From Pedobacter sp. Leaf250 (GTDB lineage: Bacteria; Bacteroidota; Bacteroidia; Sphingobacteriales; Sphingobacteriaceae), in assembly GCF_920984735.1 (NCBI RefSeq), contig NZ_CAKLBU010000016.1, positions 47,089-111,088 on the forward strand: 64,000 nt of DNA. The letters are read 5' to 3'. The position numbers were made by a program, and so were the translations under genes. The notes beneath the pieces were generated by a model. That model did no database searches, was not told where the DNA came from, and saw only the letters and a list, made by a program, of their open reading frames with translations. Each line of letters begins with the position of its first letter. Within the stretch, counting starts at the first letter, position 1. Below, one piece after another: positions 17,327 through 25,637 of the stretch.

Positions 17327-18349
17327 TTAATAATTATCAAAAATCTCATTTAACTTTTTATAATTAAAGATCAGCGCCAAACTTACACACACAAAAATGC
17401 TCAACCAAACCTGATTAATAGTGTATTGATTGGTTTTAATCATATATAATAGACATATCAATGGAAAACTGAGTAATGAAACAAAAAAACAAATTCCACC
17501 CAAAGTGGAGAAAAAAACTTTACTAAAGCCTGATGACCTGCTTCCAAAAACTCCGAATAGTATACCTAAAATTGGCATTCCAAAAATGCTAAAAAGTGCA
17601 AATGCAGTACTATTCTCTACTTTTGGTTTTATTGGTGCTAAAAATAAAAAGTAATTCACCGCCAGATACATCAAAATCAAGTAAGGCATTAAGTATTTGA
17701 AAACCCTGAAAGCTTTAGTGGTTTTATCTTCAATATTGGGTGTAGCGATAACAAGTGGTTGATTGGCTTGTTCTGTAAGATCGTAGGCATAATTACTGTT
17801 TTTTACCGCATAACCCAAAACACTGATCATATCGCCGTTTTTAATTGTGCGTTCGGTGTAACGGATATCATCAACGGCATGTTTAATGCTGTGTTTAGTG
17901 TCTGATTTGACATTTAAAAAGGAAAGATTGAGTTGGTTCAAAACCACCTTAATTTTTCCAGTAGCATTACTTAAATAGAAATCTTGAAACTCTTCTTTCT
18001 TAATGATATTATTCACATATTCCGAACCACTTTCACTATCGTATGTTACGTTTCCCTCCTCATATGCATAGGCAATACACGCTTGCTTAAAGTATGGCGT
18101 TTCGAAAGTTTTTAGCGCACTCGCTGTTCCCTGGATTTTAACCCATCCTTCTTTAACCTGATAGATGGGTGTTGGTGAAGTTTTAATTAACTTGCGTTGG
18201 GTTTTGGTGATGAACCACATTATTATCCCAACAATTATTGGGAATACCGGTATTAAAACTCGACTGAAGGTTAAACCGATAAAAAGCGCTATACCTAGCA
18301 CAATTAATATTAAGCATCCTCCTTTTAATCCTATCATTTTTGCTTGCAT
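17327..18349 (-). CDS. Membrane protein with a GIDE/MULAN-like domain
   Basis: A 340-residue protein. Two membrane segments near the N terminus (about 10-45) are followed by a ~160-residue domain resembling the GIDE domain of eukaryotic MULAN/MAPL: VKIQGTASALKTFETPYFKQACIAYAYEE...EEFQDFYLSNATGKIKVVLN...GDMISVLGYA. Then come about four more membrane segments. Bacterial members are common but uncharacterised. The RING finger of the eukaryotic protein is absent. An alternative start is M4. Confidence 0.7.
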   Translation of the reverse strand: MQAKMIGLKGGCLILIVLGIALFIGLTFSRVLIPVFPIIVGIIMWFITKTQRKLIKTSPTPIYQVKEGWVKIQGTASALKTFETPYFKQACIAYAYEEGNVTYDSESGSEYVNNIIKKEEFQDFYLSNATGKIKVVLNQLNLSFLNVKSDTKHSIKHAVDDIRYTERTIKNGDMISVLGYAVKNSNYAYDLTEQANQPLVIATPNIEDKTTKAFRVFKYLMPYLILMYLAVNYFLFLAPIKPKVENSTAFALFSIFGMPILGILFGVFGSRSSGFSKVFFSTLGGICFFVSLLSFPLICLLYMIKTNQYTINQVWLSIFVCVSLALIFNYKKLNEIFDNY

Positions 18350-18517
18350 AAGTCTTTATGGCTTAAGACATTGTCAAAGATTTTGAGAATCTATGGCCCA
18401 CAGAGGTATTTTGCCTATCTTGATTCTTATAGCATTAATTAATTCTTACTTTTCAATTTTTTTACTGGCTGTACCGGAACAGGTACGGCAAATCTTTTGT
18501 TGGAGCATTATCACTTC

Positions 18518-19513
18518 TTAATTTTTTATAGGTGATTTATTTTCGAAAAGTGCCTTAGTACCTACCTTTACCTTCCCAAAATCGGTTAAACTTTGTTCAT
18601 TTAAATCGATATTATCATATTTCAAAATATAACTTTCATCATGGTAATCGCTCACTGAAGCTTTGCTGTAATCTGTCCCTTTTTTATAAATATTCTTATG
18701 GATAAATTTATTGGAAACCTCATCTAAAACATAATTATTGATATCAAAAATGGAAAAATCTTCTGATAAATGATTGAAACCTTTGGCTGTTTTCAGCTGG
18801 TCGTTAAAGTAAAACACCTTTACATCTTTTTCTTTTACGGCTTGTCTTCTGTAATTATTCAAAAATGTTTCGAATTCGGGGTCATGATTAGTTTCAAATT
18901 TTCTAAACTCTCCCCAGCGGGATTGTAGAGTAGTTTTACCCTTTTCGGTTTTATATGTTGCCGAAAAAGGTTTCTGTTCGCTAATGGTTCGATGATAAAA
19001 AAGCATGAAATCATTGTTATTTTCGCTCAAATTAAAGGTATTGGTATTATACCTGAACAAATGATTTACGGTATTTTGCGCTAGACTTATCGTTTTCGGA
19101 TGGTAAGGCAGTTCGGTAATATAATCGGATGAACCACCATCATAATCTTCATCAAAAGTATTGATCAAAGGGCCATTGTCAAGCTTGATGTAAGTAGGAC
19201 CATCATTTAAAAACGCGGCTGAGAAAGTTAGCTTCACTCCTATTTTGATATTCGGATTTTTTCTTCCTAAAATCGTAAATATTTGCTTCGGGATATCAGG
19301 TACGAAGTTGATTTGATTATCTTTTAACGTATATTTTCCCAATACCAATATGGCATAGCCGAATAAAGCGAAAGTGCCGTCATCATAAATATAAATGCCG
19401 CTTTGGCTACCTTGTCCGTACATTCCAGATGTAGATTTTTTCATCGTATTTGTTTGTTGTGCAATGATGTTGTTAGAAAATAGGAGCAAAAAAATGATGA
19501 TTATATTTTTCAT
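18518..19513 (-). CDS. Secreted protein, unknown
   Basis: About 331 residues. The start at 19513 is chosen because it gives a clean signal peptide (MKNIIIIFLLLFSNNIIAQ); a longer in-frame start at 19606 would run into the preceding reading frame. The mature part is beta-rich with YIYDDGTFALFGYAILVLGKYTLKDNQINF, a pattern seen in proteins that report a value-dependent display (lipocalin-like), but no family is recognised. Confidence 0.65.
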   Translation of the reverse strand: MKNIIIIFLLLFSNNIIAQQTNTMKKSTSGMYGQGSQSGIYIYDDGTFALFGYAILVLGKYTLKDNQINFVPDIPKQIFTILGRKNPNIKIGVKLTFSAAFLNDGPTYIKLDNGPLINTFDEDYDGGSSDYITELPYHPKTISLAQNTVNHLFRYNTNTFNLSENNNDFMLFYHRTISEQKPFSATYKTEKGKTTLQSRWGEFRKFETNHDPEFETFLNNYRRQAVKEKDVKVFYFNDQLKTAKGFNHLSEDFSIFDINNYVLDEVSNKFIHKNIYKKGTDYSKASVSDYHDESYILKYDNIDLNEQSLTDFGKVKVGTKALFENKSPIKN

Positions 19514-19530
19514 AAGATTTATTTTATTTT

Positions 19531-19773
19531 TCAATTCTGAAGAAGAGAGTCCCAGTTTTTTGGCTTTATTTCCACTTCCGCAAAATTTCCTAATAGCCAA
19601 GTGCAATTATCCATATCATAACGTATAATTTTTACCTCATTAGATGGTTTATCAACATAGAAAAAATACAGCTTATCAAAGTTTATAAAATCCAATACTT
19701 TTACCTGATGGCTTACTGGTTTTTGATACTCATTTAAAACTTCACTAATGTGCCTATCAGCATTTTTTAACAA
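19531..19773 (-). pseudogene. 3' part of a frameshifted secreted-protein gene
   Basis: An 80-codon open stretch ending NWDSLLQN. It lacks a convincing start: its first candidate codon is TTG. The open frame extends further upstream as ...NIFSDEKKYELDTTLL..., overlapping the end of the 19782-20591 frame. Adding one A to the A7 run at 19814-19820 (or to the A8 run at 19792-19799) fuses the two frames into one protein. So this is most likely the C-terminal part of that protein. Confidence 0.7.
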
Positions 19774-19781
19774 GGTTGTAT

Positions 19782-20591
19782 CTAGCTCATATTTTTTTTC
19801 ATCACTAAATATATTTTTTTAGCCAGGTGATGGTTGTGCAGATAACTTTCATCTTTCGGTTTTTTTTGATGAAAATAGTAAGGCTTATGCACAAACTTTT
19901 TTAAGAATGCTATATCACTTAACATTGCTGCAGATGGTTTAAAGTCAGGTCTTTCTTTTTTTTCTGCTGCAGTTTTACCATTCCAATAGGCAACCGCTTC
20001 CTCATTTTGGGCTAACCAACCTTTTCCCCAATCATCCAAATGGAATGTAATTATTTCTTTGGTTTTGAGCTTGTATTTTTTTTCTATTTTCTTTTTATCG
20101 TTATTATAAAATTCATCGATAAAAATTAATCTGGTAATTGCATTTGTGTGAAGATTAAATTTAAAAAGCCCCTTTACTTTTCCGCCAAATTGTTGACCAG
20201 CATGTAGAGCAAAAAACAAATCATCTTTAATCCATTTCAGTGTTCCGGCACCAACTATATTTCCGCCATTGGCATTGCTTAGCGTAAAGAATTTACCTAC
20301 AAACAAAGTATCAGTAAGCGGATTTTGATTTTGATTGATGAATGTTTTGCTCAGCTCTACCACCCCTGTTTTATAGATTAATTTATAGGTTATGCCAGCT
20401 TTACTGGTGCTGTCTATCACACCAGAAGCATTTGGTTTGCCCCATAATTTTTCATCCATAATTATTTTTTGTTTAGGATTGTTATTGTTTATGACTACTT
20501 GTTTTGGTAACGTATCGGTCGCTTTTATCTGTGCAAAACTGTTAACCGAGGCTGAACAACATAACAAGATTAAAACGATAAAAATCTTCAT
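19782..20591 (-). CDS. Secreted protein, unknown; 5' part of a frameshifted gene behind promoter C
   Basis: About 269 residues as it stands. The start at 20591 (MKIFIVLILLCCSASVNSFAQ) is preferred over 20627, which lies at the expected transcription start. The domain is unrecognised: beta-rich, with DTLFVGKFFTLSNANGGNIVGAG and many lysines late. The last residues (IYLVMKKNMS) look out of frame; a 1-nt insertion in the A7 run at 19814-19820 restores continuity with 19531-19773. This may be a real mutation, a sequencing slip, or homopolymer phase variation. Confidence 0.7.
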   Translation of the reverse strand: MKIFIVLILLCCSASVNSFAQIKATDTLPKQVVINNNNPKQKIIMDEKLWGKPNASGVIDSTSKAGITYKLIYKTGVVELSKTFINQNQNPLTDTLFVGKFFTLSNANGGNIVGAGTLKWIKDDLFFALHAGQQFGGKVKGLFKFNLHTNAITRLIFIDEFYNNDKKKIEKKYKLKTKEIITFHLDDWGKGWLAQNEEAVAYWNGKTAAEKKERPDFKPSAAMLSDIAFLKKFVHKPYYFHQKKPKDESYLHNHHLAKKIYLVMKKNMS

Positions 20592-20630
20592 AGTCAATTT
20601 CGTAATTAATGAAAAGCGCTGCAGCATTCT

Positions 20631-20699
20631 CTAAAATACAATTCAATAGCTAAATCCATTTTAGCCAATTACAATTCGCCAGACTTGAGTTATTATCCG
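20631..20699 (-). promoter_or_regulatory. Promoter C: tandem 9-bp direct repeats plus -7-like box
   Basis: In the transcribed direction: CGGATAATA (20699-20691), 12 bp, CGAATTGTA (20678-20670), 31 bp, TATTTTAG (20638-20631). Same period and box distance as A, B and D. It predicts transcription to begin near 20625, which rules against the ATG at 20627 and supports 20591 as the start. Confidence 0.78.
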
Positions 20700-20734
20700 T
20701 TGATAATGATGCCATATGCCAAGGTTAGTACGCT

Positions 20735-21367
20735 TCAAAAATCCCAACTATTTCTGTTATTAATATCTATTTTAGAGTTTGCCGAATACGCTTCATCAAC
20801 CAAACTTCTGGTCATCATTAAATCGTTAAACCTATAATTAAGCTTCTCAGATACGGTTTCGATGGCAATTATATAAGAAACTCCCTTGTAACTTACACGG
20901 GTTACTTTTATTCGGTTGATATCAAAAAAGGAAAATGTATGTGCTTTAAATAGTGTAAAAAAAGTGACTGTATTTTCTTTAAAAATACATGATGGACTAG
21001 ACCTTTCGAGAACACCTAAATTCTTGGTTATTTTCCGTAACCGATCTATGTCTTTACCATTAAGTGAATTTAAAATGATGAGGTACCGATTAAAAAAACG
21101 ATGTAGCAAATATGCGAATGGAGTTATCACAGCCAGTAAAGCAACAAACATAATTGCAGCATATAAATAACTATCTTTCATGCGTTCGTTATATCTTTCT
21201 TTGCCTAATAAATCTTTTCCAAATGCGTTGGTTTCCTTAACAGTATAAATAATGAATATTAGTGGAACAAGAATGCAAATCGCGAAGCAAACAATCAATC
21301 CCAGCTTTTTAACAAATTGGTTCTTGCTAATGTAATGTGTTAGAAAAGCATGTTGGTCATTATTCAT
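20735..21367 (-). CDS. Two-segment membrane protein, unknown
   Basis: A 210-residue protein with membrane segments at about 22-44 and 70-92 and a soluble C-terminal half (FKENTVTFFTLFKAHTFSFFDINRIKVTRVSYKG) that reads like a small PH-like beta domain after a membrane hairpin. No named family. It is last in the run behind promoter D, separated from promoter C by about 40 bp. Confidence 0.65.
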   Translation of the reverse strand: MNNDQHAFLTHYISKNQFVKKLGLIVCFAICILVPLIFIIYTVKETNAFGKDLLGKERYNERMKDSYLYAAIMFVALLAVITPFAYLLHRFFNRYLIILNSLNGKDIDRLRKITKNLGVLERSSPSCIFKENTVTFFTLFKAHTFSFFDINRIKVTRVSYKGVSYIIAIETVSEKLNYRFNDLMMTRSLVDEAYSANSKIDINNRNSWDF

Positions 21368-21476
21368 TTTTATTAAAAGTGTTAATTATATAAGTTCGAG
21401 ATTGGCTTCAAATTAGTTTATTCAAAATGATTGGTAATGCGATCCTATTTATTTCGCATTTATCATTTCAAAAAGT

Positions 21477-21584
21477 CTATTCTCCATTGGTGTTAAAAGC
21501 TTTTATCATAATTTCTCTAGGATCGCCATCAGCAAATAGTACTTTAGGCAGTTTGTATTTTTTTGTCGTTGTTTTGCTAGGCAT
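21477..21584 (-). CDS. Possible 35-residue protein
   Basis: A short frame starting 7 bp after the lipoprotein stop at 21591: MPSKTTTKKYKL then FADGDPREIMIKAFNTNGE. Composition and spacing fit a small basic protein in the same operon, but there is no homology evidence. It fills half of an otherwise empty 223-bp spacer (21368-21590). Confidence 0.35.
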   Translation of the reverse strand: MPSKTTTKKYKLPKVLFADGDPREIMIKAFNTNGE

Positions 21585-21590
21585 ATCTTC

Positions 21591-22232
21591 TTACATGGTA
21601 TTGATATCGGTTTGTTCAAAAACCCCTTTAAACAAATCTAACTTCAAAGCTGTTTGCCCGCCAGCACCCATGGCAAAACTGTTTATGTTGATTAAAACCA
21701 ATTCATTATTAATGTATTTAAAAGTGCTCTCTAAACTACCGTTTGGACCTGTAGATTGTTGGGTAAAAACAAGCTGCCCATTTTTGTCGATACTAACATC
21801 CTCGAAATCATAATTGAGGTAACCATCTTCTCTATATTTTGGCTCAATAACAGTGAATGATTTAGCATTAACACTGTAAGCATTGCCTATCTTAAAGATC
21901 ACCAAAGTGGGCCGCAAAGCTGAAGTATCTCGGGTATTGATTAAGACAAGCACCTTATCTTCCAAGCCATCATGATTTAAATCGCCGCTGGCTTCTAAGT
22001 CAACTTCAAAATATTGCGGAATAAGGTCTTCAATTTTATTGCCACTTGTAGGAAAATCTGGCTGAGGATTTTCCAGCCTGGCTTTAGGTTCGGCCTTTAC
22101 ACCTGCGGTATCTACATGAGTTGAAACTGCTGGAATGGTAACAGTATTTTGCTGCTTTTCTTCGTTTCGGCAGGCGCTAAATAAACAAAAAATCAAGGCA
22201 AAAATGCTGGCAATCTTTATCGATGCTTTCAT
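21591..22232 (-). CDS. Lipoprotein with a DxNxDGxxD loop, unknown
   Basis: A 213-residue protein with an SPII signal (IASIFALIFCLFSAC, Cys about 21), a low-complexity linker, then GDLNHDGLEDKVLVLINT and a beta-rich region (YLNYDFEDVSIDKNGQLVFTQ). This is the third member of the DxNxDG group in the cluster and the only lipid-anchored one. It is 6 bp after the upstream gene. Confidence 0.72.
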   Translation of the reverse strand: MKASIKIASIFALIFCLFSACRNEEKQQNTVTIPAVSTHVDTAGVKAEPKARLENPQPDFPTSGNKIEDLIPQYFEVDLEASGDLNHDGLEDKVLVLINTRDTSALRPTLVIFKIGNAYSVNAKSFTVIEPKYREDGYLNYDFEDVSIDKNGQLVFTQQSTGPNGSLESTFKYINNELVLININSFAMGAGGQTALKLDLFKGVFEQTDINTM

Positions 22233-22238
22233 AATGTT

Positions 22239-22817
22239 TTAATAATTAAATCCTTTTTTCTCTTTAAAAACATGGATAGCATCTTGCGTTTCGTTCTCGA
22301 AAAAATATTTTACGGTTATGCTGGTATCGCTTTTGGCAATTAATCTGGCATTTTTAGCAGAACGCAACTCGAGTGATGTAGTATCGTTTTTTTTGATTTC
22401 ATCAACATCTTCGAGCATAATTTTATCAAATAATAATCCATCCTTTACAATTTGCAACCGTGGTTTACCCATAACACCGTAACCAACAGATTGCACACGA
22501 AAATTATCTTTTAGGCTAAAATGATTTAAGCGTCCTCTTCCTGTAGTAGATAAAAAAATACCGAAGAAGGGTATGGCCATTGGCAGAATGCTTAAAAGTA
22601 ATCCTGCAACAAGTAAATAAAAATAGATTTTGGCAATCAGTTTTTTCCAATAACTAAAAATAATGAAGGGCGTTGTGAAAAACCAAATCCAAAAGATAAC
22701 CCTATCACTCCAATAACCCACAAAACTCATTTGCGAAAAAATGTATAAACCAACATCAAGAACAACCAATGCCGATATAAAGAAATAAAACCTGATAAGA
22801 ACTGTTTTATTTATCAT
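22239..22817 (-). CDS. Membrane protein with four segments, unknown
   Basis: A 192-residue protein with about four membrane segments in the first 100 residues (FYFFISALVVLDVGLYIF, VIFWIWFFTTPFIIFSYW, IYFYLLVAGLLLSILPMAIPFFGIFL) and a beta-type soluble tail. Unrecognised. Its start overlaps the previous gene by 11 bp. Confidence 0.68.
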   Translation of the reverse strand: MINKTVLIRFYFFISALVVLDVGLYIFSQMSFVGYWSDRVIFWIWFFTTPFIIFSYWKKLIAKIYFYLLVAGLLLSILPMAIPFFGIFLSTTGRGRLNHFSLKDNFRVQSVGYGVMGKPRLQIVKDGLLFDKIMLEDVDEIKKNDTTSLELRSAKNARLIAKSDTSITVKYFFENETQDAIHVFKEKKGFNY

Positions 22818-23142
22818 ATTTAAATTGTTTGATTAATCCTGCAGTTAAGAAATATAGTAAGCCTAACACTAAAATCCCACAGATGCTGGTCTCCAAGAAA
22901 TCATTATCGCTCCAATGTTTTTCGTTAATAAATTCATCATAAATGGCTTGATCTTCAAAGAGATCAGCTGGATAATTCGCAGGCATATCTTGCATGCCTA
23001 ACGGGGATTTAAAATAATATTGAAACGTTGGTCGATATTTTAAAAACATGCTGTGTTCGTTAAATTCATCATCACATTTAATGCCTGTAAACAACCAAGT
23101 AAGCAGTAAAAAACAGATGCCGATTTTTAATTTATTGTTCAT
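22807..23142 (-). CDS. Small membrane-anchored protein, unknown
   Basis: A 111-residue protein with an N-terminal signal or anchor (IGICFLLLTWLFTGIKC), a polar middle with NYPADLFEDQAIYDEF, and a C-terminal membrane segment (about 87-105). It overlaps the next gene by 11 bp. Unrecognised. Confidence 0.62.
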   Translation of the reverse strand: MNNKLKIGICFLLLTWLFTGIKCDDEFNEHSMFLKYRPTFQYYFKSPLGMQDMPANYPADLFEDQAIYDEFINEKHWSDNDFLETSICGILVLGLLYFLTAGLIKQFKYDK

Positions 23143-23214
23143 CGTTTATCAGAGCTTTACAAATTAAATATCAGCTTTCTAAAATCATCCAGGAGGCAAC
23201 TGATAAGTCTATTA

Positions 23215-23973
23215 TTATTGCAAAGAGAAGATTACGGGCAACCTATACAAATAATTAACTGCCTGTCCCTTTAATTTCCCTGGACTCCATTTTGGCATTC
23301 TTTTTAAAATTCTGATCACTTCCTGGTCGCAACCAAAACCTAGTTTTCTTTCGATTTCTATATTTGCTATGCTGCCATCTTTGGTGATTACAAACTTGGC
23401 GTAAACCGTTCCAGATACTTCGTTCTCTTGTGCTTCGTAAGGATAGTGAAGATTATTCGAGATAAATTTTCTCAATGCATTCATTCCACCTGGAAACTCA
23501 GGCATAATATCTACCGAAATTGGATGGCCTGAATGATCATAATCTGGTGCAGCTACCGGTAAGGGCATTGTTGGTGCTGATGGTTCTTTAACCTTTGGTA
23601 TTAAGCTAGACTTATAGCTTAGAAGGCCAGTTTTTTGTAGTGTGTAAATTCGGTGGTAGAATTTATTTCCTTCAGATCGATAAAAAACAACAGAACTTTT
23701 ATTGATTTTGTAAGTTGAGGCTGCCAAGGTATCCCCTTGCTTTTTTTCGATCACAGCTTTAATCTCTTTGGCAATAATTTTAGGTTTGCCTAAACGCTGC
23801 AACAAATAAAAAACCGTGTCTTGATCAGATTTTGATGTCTTAAAACTTTCATACAACTGATAACTTATAGCACCAAGCTTAAAACTTTTAACTAGCTTTT
23901 TCGATTGGGCAAAAGCAATATTGCAAACTAGAATGAAACTTACTATTAAAATTGGCTTTAGCTTGGTGTACAT
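23215..23973 (-). CDS. Periplasmic protein with a TonB C-terminal domain
   Basis: About 252 residues from the ATG at 23973 (signal peptide MYTKLKPILIVSFILVCNIAFAQ). The C terminus is a TonB_C domain: PEFPGGMNALRKFISNNLHYP, EVSGTVYAKFVITKDGSI, GCDQEVIRILKRMPKWSPGK. It has a cleavable signal rather than a membrane anchor, so it is not a canonical energy-transducing TonB. This type is common in Bacteroidota and the role is unclear. The start at 24012 would put non-signal residues in front. Confidence 0.82.
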   Translation of the reverse strand: MYTKLKPILIVSFILVCNIAFAQSKKLVKSFKLGAISYQLYESFKTSKSDQDTVFYLLQRLGKPKIIAKEIKAVIEKKQGDTLAASTYKINKSSVVFYRSEGNKFYHRIYTLQKTGLLSYKSSLIPKVKEPSAPTMPLPVAAPDYDHSGHPISVDIMPEFPGGMNALRKFISNNLHYPYEAQENEVSGTVYAKFVITKDGSIANIEIERKLGFGCDQEVIRILKRMPKWSPGKLKGQAVNYLYRLPVIFSLQ

Positions 23974-24017
23974 AATTTTTGAATTATTTGAAAATAAGCA
24001 TTCGGTTTTCAATCGGT

Positions 24018-24647
24018 TTAATCCCTCAAAAATTCTTTCGCTTCAATGATTTTAAACTCTTTTTGATCTTCATCCCATAGGTAAGATTTGTAATAAACAT
24101 TTTTGTCTTCAATGTTCTGCTTGCAAATTCCCGCAATAAAAAGCCGGCTGGTAGATTTGCAAACTACACGGTCTTCTGCAAATAGGCATGAATTTTCTTC
24201 GCCCAAAGGCAAATCATAAATTTTACCATTCCGAACATCTACCATAAAACCCATAATACAACTGGCACCACAACCAAAAGTTGCCAATATATAATGCCCT
24301 GCAAAATCAATTTCATCTCGCTTGTACGCTTCGATAATTCTTGTTTTAAAATCTTTAGCTTCAGGATAATCAGCCCAATCTAATGGTGCTTTTGTAGAAT
24401 TTGTGGCTACTTCTACGCCGTATTTTTCAAAATCAATGGTCTTCCAATAATCATGAGCAGGTTTATCGGCAACCGCCTCTTCTATTTTATTGTTAACCGT
24501 ATCTATCATTTGTTTTGGCGAATCAGTTACTACAGCAAATGGCGCAATAGTATCAGTTTTCACCTGTTCAGTACTTTCCGTTTTAGCTTTATCATTACAG
24601 CCAAATGCAATGAAAATTATTATCAAAAAAGTTATTAATCGAATCAT
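24018..24647 (-). CDS. Lipoprotein, unknown
   Basis: A 209-residue protein with an SPII signal (LITFLIIIFIAFGC, Cys17). The mature part contains DFAGHYILATFGCGASCIMGFMVDVRNGKIYDLP, a pattern found in many uncharacterised bacterial envelope proteins, with paired cysteines that could form a disulfide. No function is assigned. It sits 15 bp after the gene at 24663. Confidence 0.72.
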   Translation of the reverse strand: MIRLITFLIIIFIAFGCNDKAKTESTEQVKTDTIAPFAVVTDSPKQMIDTVNNKIEEAVADKPAHDYWKTIDFEKYGVEVATNSTKAPLDWADYPEAKDFKTRIIEAYKRDEIDFAGHYILATFGCGASCIMGFMVDVRNGKIYDLPLGEENSCLFAEDRVVCKSTSRLFIAGICKQNIEDKNVYYKSYLWDEDQKEFKIIEAKEFLRD

Positions 24648-24662
24648 GTTGCTAACTTGCTA

Positions 24663-25184
24663 TTAGTGGGCTTTATATTTATTCACCGTAGCTTTATTAT
24701 AAAAAGTGATGCCGAATTTCGTTTCTCCTTTGATAGGATCATCCTCTAGAATTTTCTCTTTCGTAAGCACAAAATTCTGACCATCCTTTTCCAATTCAAC
24801 CCGATCTGCAGTTTCATCAATAACTTTTGCTCCCTGCTTATAAAAGCTAAAAATTTTATCCATTCTATCGGATGTAAAAGAGAAGATATCACCTTCCAAT
24901 TCTTGGTTTCTATCGGTAGATACATTGATATAAGTTGCTTGACTTTTCGGGTACATTTGAAGCAGTTTAGCAACAGGTGCCGGGTAATTTTCAGCACCTG
25001 AATTTTCACGATAATAATAATTTACACCTCCTTTATCATTCGCAGTGCCTTTTTCTGCTTCATTATCTTCAAAAGAATTTACACCCCATGCCATTAATAG
25101 TAATATTGGCAAACCGATTGCAAAGCATTTTAATAAAAACTTTAAACGCTCTTTGTTGGCGAAAAAGAAACTTGCTTGTCCCAT
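24663..25184 (-). CDS. Single-pass membrane protein, unknown; first intact gene behind promoter D
   Basis: A 173-residue protein with one membrane segment (about 15-35, LLKCFAIGLPILLLMAWGV) and a polar domain with KSQATYINVSTDR and GETKFGITFYNKA. Unrecognised. A ~210-nt leader from promoter D precedes it, with a broken zinc-ribbon gene inside. Confidence 0.68.
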   Translation of the reverse strand: MGQASFFFANKERLKFLLKCFAIGLPILLLMAWGVNSFEDNEAEKGTANDKGGVNYYYRENSGAENYPAPVAKLLQMYPKSQATYINVSTDRNQELEGDIFSFTSDRMDKIFSFYKQGAKVIDETADRVELEKDGQNFVLTKEKILEDDPIKGETKFGITFYNKATVNKYKAH

Positions 25185-25220
25185 AATATTTTACTTAATT
25201 TTTAAAAATCAAACCCGACC

Positions 25221-25363
25221 TTATTTTTTCACTTTTTCAATATCTATCAACTTTCTGTCGTTAATCATCTGTTCCAATTCATTTTTGTAGACCCACAATT
25301 GCTACAATTTGCTTTGATACCACTACCCTTTAAAATTTTGGTTCTTGTTCCAAAAATGATCAT
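25221..25363 (-). pseudogene. Remnant of a small zinc-ribbon protein gene
   Basis: From ATG 25363: MIIFGTRTKILKGSG...NCSNCGSTK, then a stop after 32 codons. The start matches Bacteroidota zinc-ribbon proteins (MIIFGT...C..CG). A different frame continues coding-like as NELEQMINDRKLIDIEKVKK to a stop at 25221. The usual central block with the FWIPFFP segment is missing, so the gene seems deleted and frameshifted. It starts about 34 bp after the predicted start of promoter D, so it may have been the first gene of that operon. Confidence 0.5.
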
Positions 25364-25400
25364 AAATGGTTTTTTTTAAAGGTTTTTAAGCTTATAACAT

Positions 25401-25469
25401 TAAACATATACTTTTGGATTTATTAACCGAAGGCCCATTTATAATTCGCTGGCTTTCATTTACAATTCG
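25401..25469 (-). promoter_or_regulatory. Promoter D: tandem 9-bp direct repeats plus -7-like box
   Basis: In the transcribed direction: CGAATTGTA (25469-25461), 12 bp ending CCAG, CGAATTATA (25448-25440), 31 bp, TATGTTTA (25408-25401). Same layout as A, B and C and the same strand. The spacer 25185-25637 also holds the zinc-ribbon remnant; 25470-25637 shows nothing else clear. Confidence 0.78.
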
Positions 25470-25637
25470 TAGCAGACTACCCATTTTCTGTAAATCAAAT
25501 ATTAGAGCACGCCAGGCAGATGGATAAAAAACCTTCAGTATAGCCACAAGCACAAACAAATTTTTCTAATCATATAGCCAATTTGATTTTATGCGTTTCA
25601 TTGTATAAATTGAAAGCAAATATTAAAACCAATACCT

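Noticed and set aside
18467..18490. Hairpin GTACC...GGTAC between 18518 and the GIDE-like gene
   Set aside because: Short stem without a T-run in the direction of transcription, so not called a terminator.
21427..21813. Long plus-strand frame
   Set aside because: Mostly antisense to the DxNxDG lipoprotein gene, no start signal or domain.
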